DNA of 64,000 nt, taken from Myxococcales bacterium. GTDB lineage: Bacteria; Myxococcota_A; Polyangia; Polyangiales; Ga0077539. Position 1 is the stretch's first letter. Each line of letters opens with the position of its first letter. The position numbers were made by a program, and so were the translations under genes. The notes beneath the pieces are model-generated. The model saw nothing but the letters and a program-made list of their open reading frames with translations. It was not told the DNA's origin and did not search any database. The stretch covers positions 1-64,000 of the forward strand of contig JAUSAZ010000111.1 in assembly GCA_030652255.1 (NCBI GenBank). The letters run 5' to 3'. Positions 1 through 7,183 of the stretch are shown here, in pieces.

Positions 1-110
1 CGCGGGGGCTTTCGGACCGACACTCGATGGACCTTCCGGAAGGCCGGGCGGACAAGGCGGGCACACTCGAAGTGATGTTCCTGTTCGAAAGCCCCCGCGA
101 CTGCGGGGGC
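1..110. repeat. Inverted repeat with a third copy of the stem module
   Basis: CGCGGGGGCTTTCG at 1-14 is perfectly complementary to 86-99. The core GCCCCCGC (91-98) can instead pair with GCGGGGGC at 103-110. Three copies of one stem module therefore allow two mutually exclusive hairpins. The left arm touches the window edge and may be longer. Nothing protein-coding is convincing in 1-224. A structured RNA or transcription-termination region is possible; the function is unknown. Confidence 0.5.
86..110 (-). terminator. Candidate intrinsic terminator of the methyltransferase gene
   Basis: Read on the minus strand, an 8-bp all-G/C stem with a 4-nt loop (110 to 91) is followed by TTTCG. It lies about 115 bp beyond the stop of the minus-strand methyltransferase gene. 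The T-run is short, as is common in genomes this GC-rich. Confidence 0.45.
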
Positions 111-224
111 GCCCTCGTGCGATAGCCTGGGGTGAGCGCCAACGCGCGAACCCCAGCGTCAAACGCGCGGCGTGTCCCACCAACGGGCGGCCGCCAAAGC
201 GGCAAGATTGGTATCAAATGAGTA

Positions 225-1643
225 TCAGGTGCCGGTCTTCTTCCGCGAGGCCGCGGCGGCGGGGCGCGCCTTCACCACCCCCGGGCGGCGGGCGCCGGGC
301 TTCGCGAGGGGTCCGTTGGGCGAGGCCGCGATGGCCTCGATGAGGGCCGCGGGGTCGCTCCAGCGGGGCCGCGGCAGCGAGCGGCCGGGCTTGTGGAAGA
401 GCAGCACGCGGTCGACCTTGGTGGCCTCGCCGCGGTGCGCGAGCCCCCAGATCTTGGACACCTTGCCGAGCTGGTTGACGTCATCGACCACGGCGGCGCC
501 GAGCACGAGCGGCACGTCGTCCTTCATCGACTCCCACGCCTCGAGCGCGAGGGTGCGCTCGCCGTGCTCCTTGTTGCGCACGTCGCCGATGGTCACCGCG
601 CACACGCCGTCGTCGCGCAGCACCGTCGCGCACTCGGTGAGCACGGTCTTCAGGAAGCCGCAGTAGCCCTTGAAGCGCATCCGGTCGCTCAGGGCGAGGC
701 GGCGGTCGGTGGCCTCGACGCGCAGCGAGCGGTCGACGTCGGAGACCGACTCGCCCAGCAGCCACAGGCGGATCCAGTTGAACTTCCCGTAGCGCACCAC
801 GTTGAGGTACGGCGGCGAGGTGACGATGAGCTTCGCGCTGCCCGGCGCGATGAGGCTGGAGAGGGCGCGCGCGTCGCCGCGCAGGGCCCTGCCACGGAGC
901 GCGGGCACCCCTTCGGCGAACTCGAAGTGCATCCGCAGGCGGAGCTTCTCGAAGGCGTCGAAGGGCGGGCGCACGAGGGACTTCTCGGCGATGTACCGGG
1001 CGAGGTAGCCGGGCGACATGCTGAAGGTGTTGGGCATCGAGACGCTGAGGCAGCGCGAGCTGACCACGTCGCGGGTGTGGTTGCCGTGGAGGATGCCCGC
1101 CAGCGACGCGAGCAGGAAGCGGTCGGTGCGGTCGCTCGGATCGAGCGAGGCCTTCATGTGGAGGATCTGCGGCAGCGTGGTGCCCTCCTCGAAGAGCATC
1201 CGGATCTCCGGGGGCGCGCGGTCGCCGACGGGCTCGGGGACGTACGAGCGCTCGAGCTGCGCGAGGCGCGCGAGGGTCTCGTCGAGGGTGGGCGGGTCGA
1301 GCTTCACGGAGCTCAGCATCGACGCGAGGGGGTTGAGGTCGACCCCCACCCCGTTGCGCCCCGCGAGGCAGGCCTCGAGCGGCGCGGTGCCGCGGCCGGA
1401 GAAGGGGTCGAGCACGACGTCGCCGGGCTCGGTGAGCTGCTCGATGAGGTAGCGCGGCAGCCCCGGGGGAAAGCTCCCCATGTACGAGCACATCGAGTGG
1501 AACACGTGGCCGTAGCGCCGCCCGAGGCCCTTCCACCACGGCGCGAGCCACGGGGCCTCGGCGCTCGGGTGCGACGGAGGCGGAGGCGGCGACGAGGGCC
1601 GCTCGTCGAGGGAAGGGACGCCGAGGAGCTCCAAGGGCTGCAC
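225..1643 (-). CDS. Site-specific DNA methyltransferase (N4-cytosine/N6-adenine type)
   Basis: The protein is predicted to transfer a methyl group from S-adenosylmethionine to an exocyclic amino group in DNA. It has the AdoMet-binding motif I DPFSGRGTA near residue 77 and the catalytic motif IV TSPPY near residue 271. SPPY rather than DPPY/NPPY favours N4-cytosine, although this family also includes N6-adenine enzymes. Roughly 190 residues separate the two motifs, room for a target-recognition region. The open frame extends far upstream to 1979, but that extension is low-complexity Arg/Ala sequence antisense to the gene at 1708. I chose the GTG at 1643, giving 472 aa; other starts are possible. 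No endonuclease gene lies to the right; the left side is outside the window, so orphan status is uncertain. Confidence 0.85.
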   Translation of the reverse strand: MQPLELLGVPSLDERPSSPPPPPSHPSAEAPWLAPWWKGLGRRYGHVFHSMCSYMGSFPPGLPRYLIEQLTEPGDVVLDPFSGRGTAPLEACLAGRNGVGVDLNPLASMLSSVKLDPPTLDETLARLAQLERSYVPEPVGDRAPPEIRMLFEEGTTLPQILHMKASLDPSDRTDRFLLASLAGILHGNHTRDVVSSRCLSVSMPNTFSMSPGYLARYIAEKSLVRPPFDAFEKLRLRMHFEFAEGVPALRGRALRGDARALSSLIAPGSAKLIVTSPPYLNVVRYGKFNWIRLWLLGESVSDVDRSLRVEATDRRLALSDRMRFKGYCGFLKTVLTECATVLRDDGVCAVTIGDVRNKEHGERTLALEAWESMKDDVPLVLGAAVVDDVNQLGKVSKIWGLAHRGEATKVDRVLLFHKPGRSLPRPRWSDPAALIEAIAASPNGPLAKPGARRPGVVKARPAAAASRKKTGT

Positions 1644-1707
1644 CCGATTGGGAATGCCCCGCCGAGGGGGGCGCACGCAAGGGTTTCGAGTCGCCGGTCG
1701 CGATGCG

Positions 1708-2178
1708 ATGATCGACGCAGCTTTGTTGACCCGCGCACAGACCCTCCGGCGGTTGCTGGTGGTCGGCGTGATCGCGGGCGAGCTCACCCTCGCCGCGTCG
1801 CGCCTCCGCCCCGACCGGGCCGCTGCCTTCTCGGGACGCTTCTCGTGGAGCATGTTCGCCGGGCCCATCACCGCCCGCTGCCACCACGCGCTCTCCGCCG
1901 CCGACCCCGCGGGCCGCGCCGTCCCGCTGCCGCTCCCGGCGGACGACCCCGCCCTGCGCGCCTTCCTCCTCGCCGACACGCCCGCGCGCTTCTCCGCGGT
2001 GGCCCCGTGGTTCGCCCCCTACGCCGACGCCGACGCCGAGGTGGCGCTCGCCCTCGACGGCGTGCTCGCGCGCTACCACCGCGCGATGGCCCCGGGGCTT
2101 ACCCTCACCAGTATTCTCCGCTGTGACAGCCCGGGCGCCCGCCCCTTCACCCGCACGGCCCGATGGACCGCGCGTTGA
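1708..2178 (+). CDS. Small protein paired with an HTTM-type membrane protein
   Basis: This is a 156-aa protein with a hydrophobic N-terminal stretch (about residues 10-30) and an FSWSMFAGP segment near residue 43. That segment resembles the FSWRMF-type motif found in vitamin K-dependent gamma-carboxylase/HTTM relatives. The rest looks soluble, with many Ala, Pro and Asp residues. Its 3' end overlaps the next gene by 16 bp, so the two are probably co-translated. ATG 1708 was chosen because the frame upstream (to 1648) lies antisense to the methyltransferase start. The ribosome-binding site is weak. The function is unknown; it may be a detached accessory segment of the HTTM protein. Confidence 0.7.
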   Translation: MIDAALLTRAQTLRRLLVVGVIAGELTLAASRLRPDRAAAFSGRFSWSMFAGPITARCHHALSAADPAGRAVPLPLPADDPALRAFLLADTPARFSAVAPWFAPYADADAEVALALDGVLARYHRAMAPGLTLTSILRCDSPGARPFTRTARWTAR

Positions 2179-3293
2179 CCCCGTCCCCCCGCCGCGACCT
2201 CGCCCTCGCCCGGGGCATCGCCGCCCTGCTCCTGCTCGGCGCCCACCACGCCGCCGTCGAGTACCGCCCCGCCTTCGCGCTCTGGTCCCTCGGCCGCCCG
2301 TACCCGTGGGCCCCCGCGGCCGCCCTGCTCGCGCTGCACGCCCTCGCCCTCGCGATGCTCCTCACCCGCTACGTGCGGTCCTCCGCCGGGGCCGCCGCGG
2401 CCGTCATCGCCGCCCTCTACGCCGCCGTCCCCGCGACCTATCACAACAACCACTTCCTGCTCTTCGTGCTCCTGGTGCTCGTCGCGCTCGCGCCCTCCGC
2501 CTCCTCCGGGGCAACTCCCTCGCGCGCTCCCATCGACCTCGCGGGCGCCGTCCGCTGGCAGCTCGGCCTCGTCTACCTCTCGTCGGTCGCCGTGAAGCTC
2601 GCGCACCCCTGGTGGCGCGGCAGCGGCGAGGTCATCCGCTGGCTCGCCACCACGCGCACCCTGGAGCTGAACCCCGACGCCATCGTCCCGCGGCTGCTCT
2701 CCCCCATCCTCTCGCGGCCGCTGCCCTCGCGCCTCGCCGACGTCGCCGTGACCCTCCTGGAGGCGCTGCTCCCGCTCGCGCTCGCGTCGCCGCGCACGCG
2801 CCGTCCCGCGGTCGCGCTCGGGGTGCTCCTCCACATCTCGATGCAGGAGTGGCTCTTCCCGCAGCTCTTCACCTTCCTCATGCTGCTCGGGTACTTCGCG
2901 TGGTCGCCCGCCGACGACCGCGCCTGGACCCTCACGCCGCCGCGCGGCGCCGACCCCGACCGCGTCGCCCGCGCCCTCGCCCGCGTCGACCCCATCGCCC
3001 GCATCGCGCTCGTCCCCGCGGCTCACTCCCCCGGCTGGACGCTCACCGACCCCTCGGGCCGCGCCTTCCACGGCGCCTGGGCCGCGCTCCCGCTGGCGCT
3101 CCTCACGCCCCACGCGGTCATCGCCTACGCCGCGCTCGCCCTGGTGCTCCCCGAGATCCGCACCATCGGCCTCATCCCCCGCGACGCCCTCGAAAACGTC
3201 CTCGTCGGCTCGCTCCTCGCCGCCACCTGCGTGCGACTCCTCCTCGACCGGGGCGCTCAACTCCCTGGGAGGAAAAACTCCCACCCCAGATGA
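2163..3293 (+). CDS. HTTM-domain-like multi-pass membrane protein
   Basis: This 376-aa protein has many hydrophobic helices. The segment RWQLGLVYLSSVAVKLAHP, followed by WWRGSGEVIRWL, matches the usual layout of HTTM/vitamin K-dependent gamma-carboxylase-like membrane proteins, in which an Arg-Trp/Lys-rich helix precedes a Trp-rich loop. No lumenal carboxylase domain is evident, so a real carboxylase reaction cannot be claimed. It overlaps the preceding small gene and probably forms a two-gene unit with it. A 130-bp gap then leads to the Tad locus. The substrate is unknown. Confidence 0.7.
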   Translation: MDRALTPSPRRDLALARGIAALLLLGAHHAAVEYRPAFALWSLGRPYPWAPAAALLALHALALAMLLTRYVRSSAGAAAAVIAALYAAVPATYHNNHFLLFVLLVLVALAPSASSGATPSRAPIDLAGAVRWQLGLVYLSSVAVKLAHPWWRGSGEVIRWLATTRTLELNPDAIVPRLLSPILSRPLPSRLADVAVTLLEALLPLALASPRTRRPAVALGVLLHISMQEWLFPQLFTFLMLLGYFAWSPADDRAWTLTPPRGADPDRVARALARVDPIARIALVPAAHSPGWTLTDPSGRAFHGAWAALPLALLTPHAVIAYAALALVLPEIRTIGLIPRDALENVLVGSLLAATCVRLLLDRGAQLPGRKNSHPR

Positions 3294-3395
3294 TCAACCA
3301 ATCTCCCAGGCGATCGCCCGCTCCCACGCCCATGGAGGGTCGCGCAGCACGGGTTTCCCGCGGGGATGACCCATCGCCGCAGGGCCGCCGGGTGG

Positions 3396-3411
3396 TGGCA
3401 CGTGTGCTGCA
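3396..3411 (+). promoter_or_regulatory. Candidate sigma-54 (-24/-12) promoter of the Tad locus
   Basis: TGGCACGTGTGCTGCA matches the sigma-54 consensus TGGCACG-N4-TTGCW with one change in the -12 part. It keeps the essential GG-N10-GC spacing. A transcript would begin near 3421, only a few bases before the GTG at 3424, so it may mainly serve flp and the downstream genes. It is assigned by pattern only. Confidence 0.45.
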
Positions 3412-3423
3412 CAAGGTGATTCC

Positions 3424-3609
3424 GTGAGTGATCGTCGCCCCAACCTGCGAAGCCTGCACGACGACGAGTCGGGCGCTGCCTTCGTGGAGTACGTGGTGGT
3501 GCTCCTCCTGATCGGCACGGTAGCGTCGATTGCGACGTACTCGCTGGGCAGGCCCTTCGTCGACTACTACCGATTCGCGCAACTGATCGTGTCGATGCCG
3601 TTCCCGTGA
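3424..3609 (+). CDS. Flp-type type IVb pilin-like protein (first copy)
   Basis: The protein is 61 aa. A short charged leader ends in DDESG, followed by AAFVEY and a hydrophobic helix. This is the type IVb prepilin pattern G/XXXXEY cut by the CpaA/TadV prepilin peptidase. The mature part has a longer, Tyr/Phe-containing tail than the second pilin. The GTG start at 3424 follows AAGGTG. It stands first in the Tad locus, 56 bp ahead of the better-conserved flp gene. It could be a minor pilin or an alternative major pilin. Confidence 0.75.
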   Translation: MSDRRPNLRSLHDDESGAAFVEYVVVLLLIGTVASIATYSLGRPFVDYYRFAQLIVSMPFP

Positions 3610-3617
3610 TTCACGGG
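3603..3617 (+). terminator. Short hairpin over the stop codon of the first pilin gene
   Basis: CCCGTG-ATT-CACGGG forms a perfect 6-bp stem with a 3-nt loop that includes the TGA stop (3607-3609). No T-run follows, so it is more likely an mRNA-stability or attenuation element than a full terminator. Confidence 0.35.
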
Positions 3618-3665
3618 TCGGTGTCGCGCAAGCCTCTTCAAACCACGCTAGGAAGGATCTCCATC

Positions 3666-3845
3666 ATGAACAAGAAGAACCTCAAGTCGCTGCTCCGGGA
3701 CGATGCCGGTCTCTCCACCGTCGAGTACGTGATCATCCTCATCCTCATCGCCGTGGTCGGCATCTCCGCCTGGCGCACCTTCGGCAACAACGTGGTCGGC
3801 AAGATCACCTCGGGCAGCAACCAGATCCAGGGCCTCGGCGCCTGA
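3666..3845 (+). CDS. flp: Flp family type IVb pilin
   Basis: This is the major subunit of the Tad/Flp pilus. The 59-aa prepilin has a basic leader (MNKKNLKSLLRDDAG), the cleavage/assembly signature G/LSTVEY, and a hydrophobic helix VIILILIAVVGISAW, followed by a short polar tail. ATG 3666 was chosen over the upstream frame because a strong GGAAGG ribosome-binding site lies just before it. The separate spacing and strong translation signal fit high expression. CpaA, encoded 130 bp downstream, is the expected processing peptidase. Confidence 0.9.
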   Translation: MNKKNLKSLLRDDAGLSTVEYVIILILIAVVGISAWRTFGNNVVGKITSGSNQIQGLGA

Positions 3846-3871
3846 TCCAACGGGGGGGCCTCAGGGTCCTC

Positions 3872-3896
3872 CACCCCGCTGCTTCGTCAGCGGGTG
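3872..3896 (+). terminator. Hairpin downstream of flp
   Basis: CCCGCTG (3875-3881) pairs with CAGCGGG (3888-3894) around the loop CTTCGT. Outer bases pair with one bulge. Placed between flp and cpaA, it could partly terminate transcription or protect the pilin mRNA, keeping pilin output above that of the assembly genes. Confidence 0.45.
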
Positions 3897-3975
3897 TCCG
3901 TGGTTGCTCGCGGCGCGCCGCGGACCACTCCCCCTCCCCGGAGTGCCCGCGGCGTCGTCATTTCGGAGGTGCGCT

Positions 3976-4515
3976 GTGCCAGGCGGTTCGGTCGGTCTCT
4001 TCAACGTCGCGCTCGCGGTGCTCGTCACCGCCATCGCCGCCTATACCGACTTCCGCACGGGCCGCATCCCCAACGTCCTGACCTACGGCGCCATGGCCGC
4101 CGGCATCCTCCTCCGCACCATCCAGACCCAGCCCCACGGCGTCGGCGCCCTCAGCGCCCTCGGCGGCATGGTCGCCTGCGCCATCGTCCCGTACCTCATC
4201 TTCCGTAAAGACGGCATGGCGGGCGGCGACGTGAAGCTCTTCATCGCGCTCGGCGCGATCCTCGGCGCCTTCCACGGCATCGAGGCGCAGTTCTACGCCT
4301 ACGTCGCCGGCAGCCTGCTCTCCATGGGCCGACTCGCCTGGCACGGCCGCCTCCTCGGCGTCCTGGTCAACGCCTTCTTCCTCGCGATCAACCCGGTGAT
4401 GCCCAGGACCTGGCGCCGGGAGATCCGTCCCGAGATGCTGACGCGCTTCCGCCTCGGCGGCTCGATCTTCGCAGGCACCTGCGTCGCGGCCCTCTCCCTC
4501 TACCCCACCGTGTGA
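3976..4515 (+). CDS. cpaA: A24 family prepilin peptidase CpaA/TadV
   Basis: This inner-membrane aspartic peptidase removes the leaders of Flp pilin and TadE/F-type pseudopilins. Both catalytic aspartates are visible: one in DFRTGRIPN (about residue 20) and one in AGGDVKLF (about residue 83), the GxGDxK-type motif. The protein has 179 aa and several membrane helices, the short form without the methyltransferase domain of PilD. GTG 3976 is preferred because GGAGGT sits 5 bp upstream. The stop overlaps the next gene (GTGA), implying translational coupling. Confidence 0.9.
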   Translation: MPGGSVGLFNVALAVLVTAIAAYTDFRTGRIPNVLTYGAMAAGILLRTIQTQPHGVGALSALGGMVACAIVPYLIFRKDGMAGGDVKLFIALGAILGAFHGIEAQFYAYVAGSLLSMGRLAWHGRLLGVLVNAFFLAINPVMPRTWRREIRPEMLTRFRLGGSIFAGTCVAALSLYPTV

Positions 4516-5516
4516 CGAGCCAACGCATGAGCGCCACGAACACACGCCCCCGACCCTCCCTTCACGACGACACCGGCGGCGCCGTCTACGTCGAGTTCCT
4601 GGTCGCCTTCATCCCCTTCTTCATCCTGTGCCTGGGGATGATGCAGCTGGCCCTGCTCTACAGCGCCCACCTCGTGGTGCAGCACGCCGCGGCCTCCGCC
4701 GCCCGCGCTGCCATCGTGGTGTTCCCGGATTGTCCGCAGCGCTACGACGGCGCCCCGGAGAACGTCGTCAACGGCGGCGGCCGCGGCGACGACCCCGCCT
4801 CCGCGCTGGGCTCCCTCTTCGGCGCGGGCAGCGCCCCCGGGGGCACCGGCTTCGGCGGCGGCGGCGGTGGTTCGAGCGGCGGCGCTCGCCTCGACGCGGT
4901 GCGCTTCGCCGCGGGTTTCCCCCTGGTGGCCACCTCGCCCTCCCTCGACGAGCTCTCCCACGACAGCGACCCGCGGCGCCAGGGCATCTACGACGCCATC
5001 GGCGGCACCACCTCGCCCGCCGCGCGGCTCGCCCTCGGCGCGCTGGTCTACAACAACGTCGCGATGGCGGTGACCTTCCCCCACGCCGAGCGCGAGACCC
5101 GCTACCGCGACCGGTGGAGCAGCCGCGAAGAGCTCACCACCCGGGTGACGTACCTCTTCCACTGCGGCGTCCCCATCGTGTCGAAGATGGCCTGCGACAG
5201 CGCGCTCCAGCTCTACACCAACCAGCCCCTCGAGCAGATCCGCGCCGTCGCCAACTCCGTCCGCGCCGGCCGCGCCTCCATCCGCGACATCCAGATCCAG
5301 ACCGAGACGGTGCAGTCCGCGGCCGCCCGCCTCAACGCCGCGCAGCCCGGCCTGGAAGAGCTCAACCACACCGGCACCGGCGGCTCCGCCAGCGCCGTGC
5401 TCCTCGCCCTCACCGGCGGCAGCTACTACGTCATCCGCGCGGAGTCGACGCTCCCGGTGCAGGGCACCGCGCGCTCCATCACCGGCGCCTGCTACAGCGC
5501 CTCCCGCTCGAGGTAA
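4512..5516 (+). CDS. TadE-like pseudopilin of the Tad locus
   Basis: The 334-aa protein starts with a type IVb-like leader LHDDTGG, followed by AVYVEF and a hydrophobic helix (VAFIPFFILCLGMMQLALLY). This is the typical TadE start. The remaining 280 residues are exported and contain a Gly/Ser-rich stretch around residues 95-120. TadE pseudopilins are processed by the prepilin peptidase and help pilus assembly. The start is GTG 4512, overlapping the cpaA stop; ATG 4527 is an alternative. It is longer than usual TadE proteins. Confidence 0.8.
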   Translation: MTSQRMSATNTRPRPSLHDDTGGAVYVEFLVAFIPFFILCLGMMQLALLYSAHLVVQHAAASAARAAIVVFPDCPQRYDGAPENVVNGGGRGDDPASALGSLFGAGSAPGGTGFGGGGGGSSGGARLDAVRFAAGFPLVATSPSLDELSHDSDPRRQGIYDAIGGTTSPAARLALGALVYNNVAMAVTFPHAERETRYRDRWSSREELTTRVTYLFHCGVPIVSKMACDSALQLYTNQPLEQIRAVANSVRAGRASIRDIQIQTETVQSAAARLNAAQPGLEELNHTGTGGSASAVLLALTGGSYYVIRAESTLPVQGTARSITGACYSASRSR

Positions 5517-5519
5517 TCC

Positions 5520-6632
5520 ATGCGCGGCACCAACACACGCACGCCTCGACCCGGACTCCACCGCGACGACTCCGGCGCCATCATGGTGATCGGCGTCTTC
5601 ATGGCGATGCTGGTGACGGGCTTCCTCTATTACATCATCGGTATCGGCAACACGATCATCTTCCGGGAGCGCATGCAGGACGCGGCCGACGCCGTGGCCT
5701 TCTCCGGCGCCGTGATGCACGCCCGCGGCATGAACCTCATCGCGATGATCAACATCGTGATGGCGCTGCTGGTCTCCATCCTCTTCGCGATGCGCCTGGT
5801 GCAGTGGGCCCTCTTCGCCGCCGCCGCGCTCACCGTCTGGGCGCCGCCGCTCTCGGCCGCGCTCGGCCAGGCCGGCAACATGATCCGCAACCTCGCCAAC
5901 TCGTACGAGAACGGCATCGTGCAGCCCGCGCTGCGCCTCGGGCACAGCGCCCAGGACGTCATCCGCACCACCTGGCCGTACCTCGCGCAGACCCGCGTGG
6001 TGGTGACCACCCTCGCGGGCACCTACCAGCCGCCGGTGACCGCCGGGTTCATCCACCCGATGATCGACCACCCGCTGCCCGTGCGCCCGGTCAACATCCG
6101 CAGCACCTGCCTCCACGCCGCCGAGCCGCTGTCGCGCTTCCTCACCTTCCCGCTCGCCCTCCTGGGCGGCGGCAGCGTGCTGAGCTGGGCGACGCGCCTC
6201 CTCGACGAGGCGATGGCCCTCTTCTTCTGCCCCCGCAACGAGGCCAACATGCGGCCGCACGAGATCGACCCCGGCGACGGCAGCTGCAACGACGGCATGC
6301 CGGGCCAGGACTGCGAGTACGTGCAGATCCGCGGCATCGTCATCGGGACGCCGCCCTTCCAGGCCAACGAGCGCGGCGTGTCCATGGCCGCCTGGGGCCG
6401 CAACACCGGCAGCGGCGGGCTCTTCGGCACCATCGGCAACCTCTCGCGGGTCGGCCTCGCGCAGGCCGAGTACTACTACGAGGGCGACGAGGCCCGCGAC
6501 GAGTGGACCTGGCACATGTACTGGCGCGCGCGCTTCCGCCGCTTCCGCATGCCGACCAACCTGCTCGGCATCAGCGGCGCCGTCGGCCCCGGCATCGACC
6601 TGAGCATCATCGACCGGGTCATCATCCACTGA
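5520..6632 (+). CDS. TadG-like pilus-assembly protein
   Basis: The 370-aa protein shares the locus leader pattern (LHRDDSGA) followed by a hydrophobic helix IMVIGVFMAMLVTGFLYYIIGIG, then a segment with QDAADAVAFSGAV. This resembles the TadG N-terminal domain, in which DAADAAALAGA-like sequence follows the membrane helix. The Glu of the G/XXXXE pilin signature is absent. A second long hydrophobic region lies near residues 75-115. The gene starts 3 bp after the previous stop and is in the same operon. It is expected to be anchored in the inner membrane and exposed to the periplasm. Confidence 0.75.
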   Translation: MRGTNTRTPRPGLHRDDSGAIMVIGVFMAMLVTGFLYYIIGIGNTIIFRERMQDAADAVAFSGAVMHARGMNLIAMINIVMALLVSILFAMRLVQWALFAAAALTVWAPPLSAALGQAGNMIRNLANSYENGIVQPALRLGHSAQDVIRTTWPYLAQTRVVVTTLAGTYQPPVTAGFIHPMIDHPLPVRPVNIRSTCLHAAEPLSRFLTFPLALLGGGSVLSWATRLLDEAMALFFCPRNEANMRPHEIDPGDGSCNDGMPGQDCEYVQIRGIVIGTPPFQANERGVSMAAWGRNTGSGGLFGTIGNLSRVGLAQAEYYYEGDEARDEWTWHMYWRARFRRFRMPTNLLGISGAVGPGIDLSIIDRVIIH

Positions 6633-6648
6633 GAGGAGCTGAAGCGCC

Positions 6649-7161
6649 GTGAACGCCCCAACGACCCGACAGCCCCGCCGCCGACGAAGCCACCGCTCCC
6701 GCGGCGCGGCCTACGCCGAGACCGTGGTGATGATCCCCTTCTTCGTGGCCGTGCTCGGCTGCATGATGTTCGTGCACAAGGCCTGGAGCACGAAGCTCTA
6801 CACCATGCAGCAGAACCGCCACTGCGTGGTGAGCTACGCCTTCGAGGCCTGCCAGCGCCCGCTGCCCGGGTGCAGCCAGGTGCGCGTCGGCGCCGACACC
6901 GCGGCCGGCGCGGGCGAGCGCCCCGGCGCACTCAACTCGCTCCAGAACATGCTCGGCGGCGCCGGCTCCGCGCTGCTCGGCGGCTTCTTCGGGCAGACCG
7001 CCTCCGGGCGCCTCACCCGCCCGGTCAACCGCCCGACGCTTCTCGGCGGCGGCTCGGTCAACGCGCTCGCGGGCAACAGCATGGCCTGCAACACCGTGCG
7101 CTCGACGCCGGCCGACGTGGCGCGCCAGCTCTTCTGCGCCGTCATCCCGGTGTGCCCGTAG
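6649..7161 (+). CDS. TadE-family pseudopilin (second copy)
   Basis: The 170-aa protein has a strongly basic leader (RQPRRRRSHRSRGAA), a Glu two residues later (AAYAET) and a hydrophobic helix VVMIPFFVAVLGCMMFV, matching TadE/TadF pseudopilins. The periplasmic part has paired cysteines and Gly-rich segments. The GTG start at 6649 follows GAGAGGAG. It lies in the Tad operon, 16 bp behind the TadG-like gene. Confidence 0.75.
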   Translation: MNAPTTRQPRRRRSHRSRGAAYAETVVMIPFFVAVLGCMMFVHKAWSTKLYTMQQNRHCVVSYAFEACQRPLPGCSQVRVGADTAAGAGERPGALNSLQNMLGGAGSALLGGFFGQTASGRLTRPVNRPTLLGGGSVNALAGNSMACNTVRSTPADVARQLFCAVIPVCP

Positions 7162-7183
7162 ATAAGGGAGGTTAGACGCGCCC

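Noticed and set aside
172..666. 164-aa open frame on the plus strand
   Set aside because: Antisense to the methyltransferase and of low complexity (Ser/Ala/Arg-rich); a typical shadow frame of high-GC coding DNA.
4500..6629. 709-aa open frame on the minus strand
   Set aside because: Fully antisense to TadE/TadG-like genes; His/Val/Gly/Asp-rich composition without domains.
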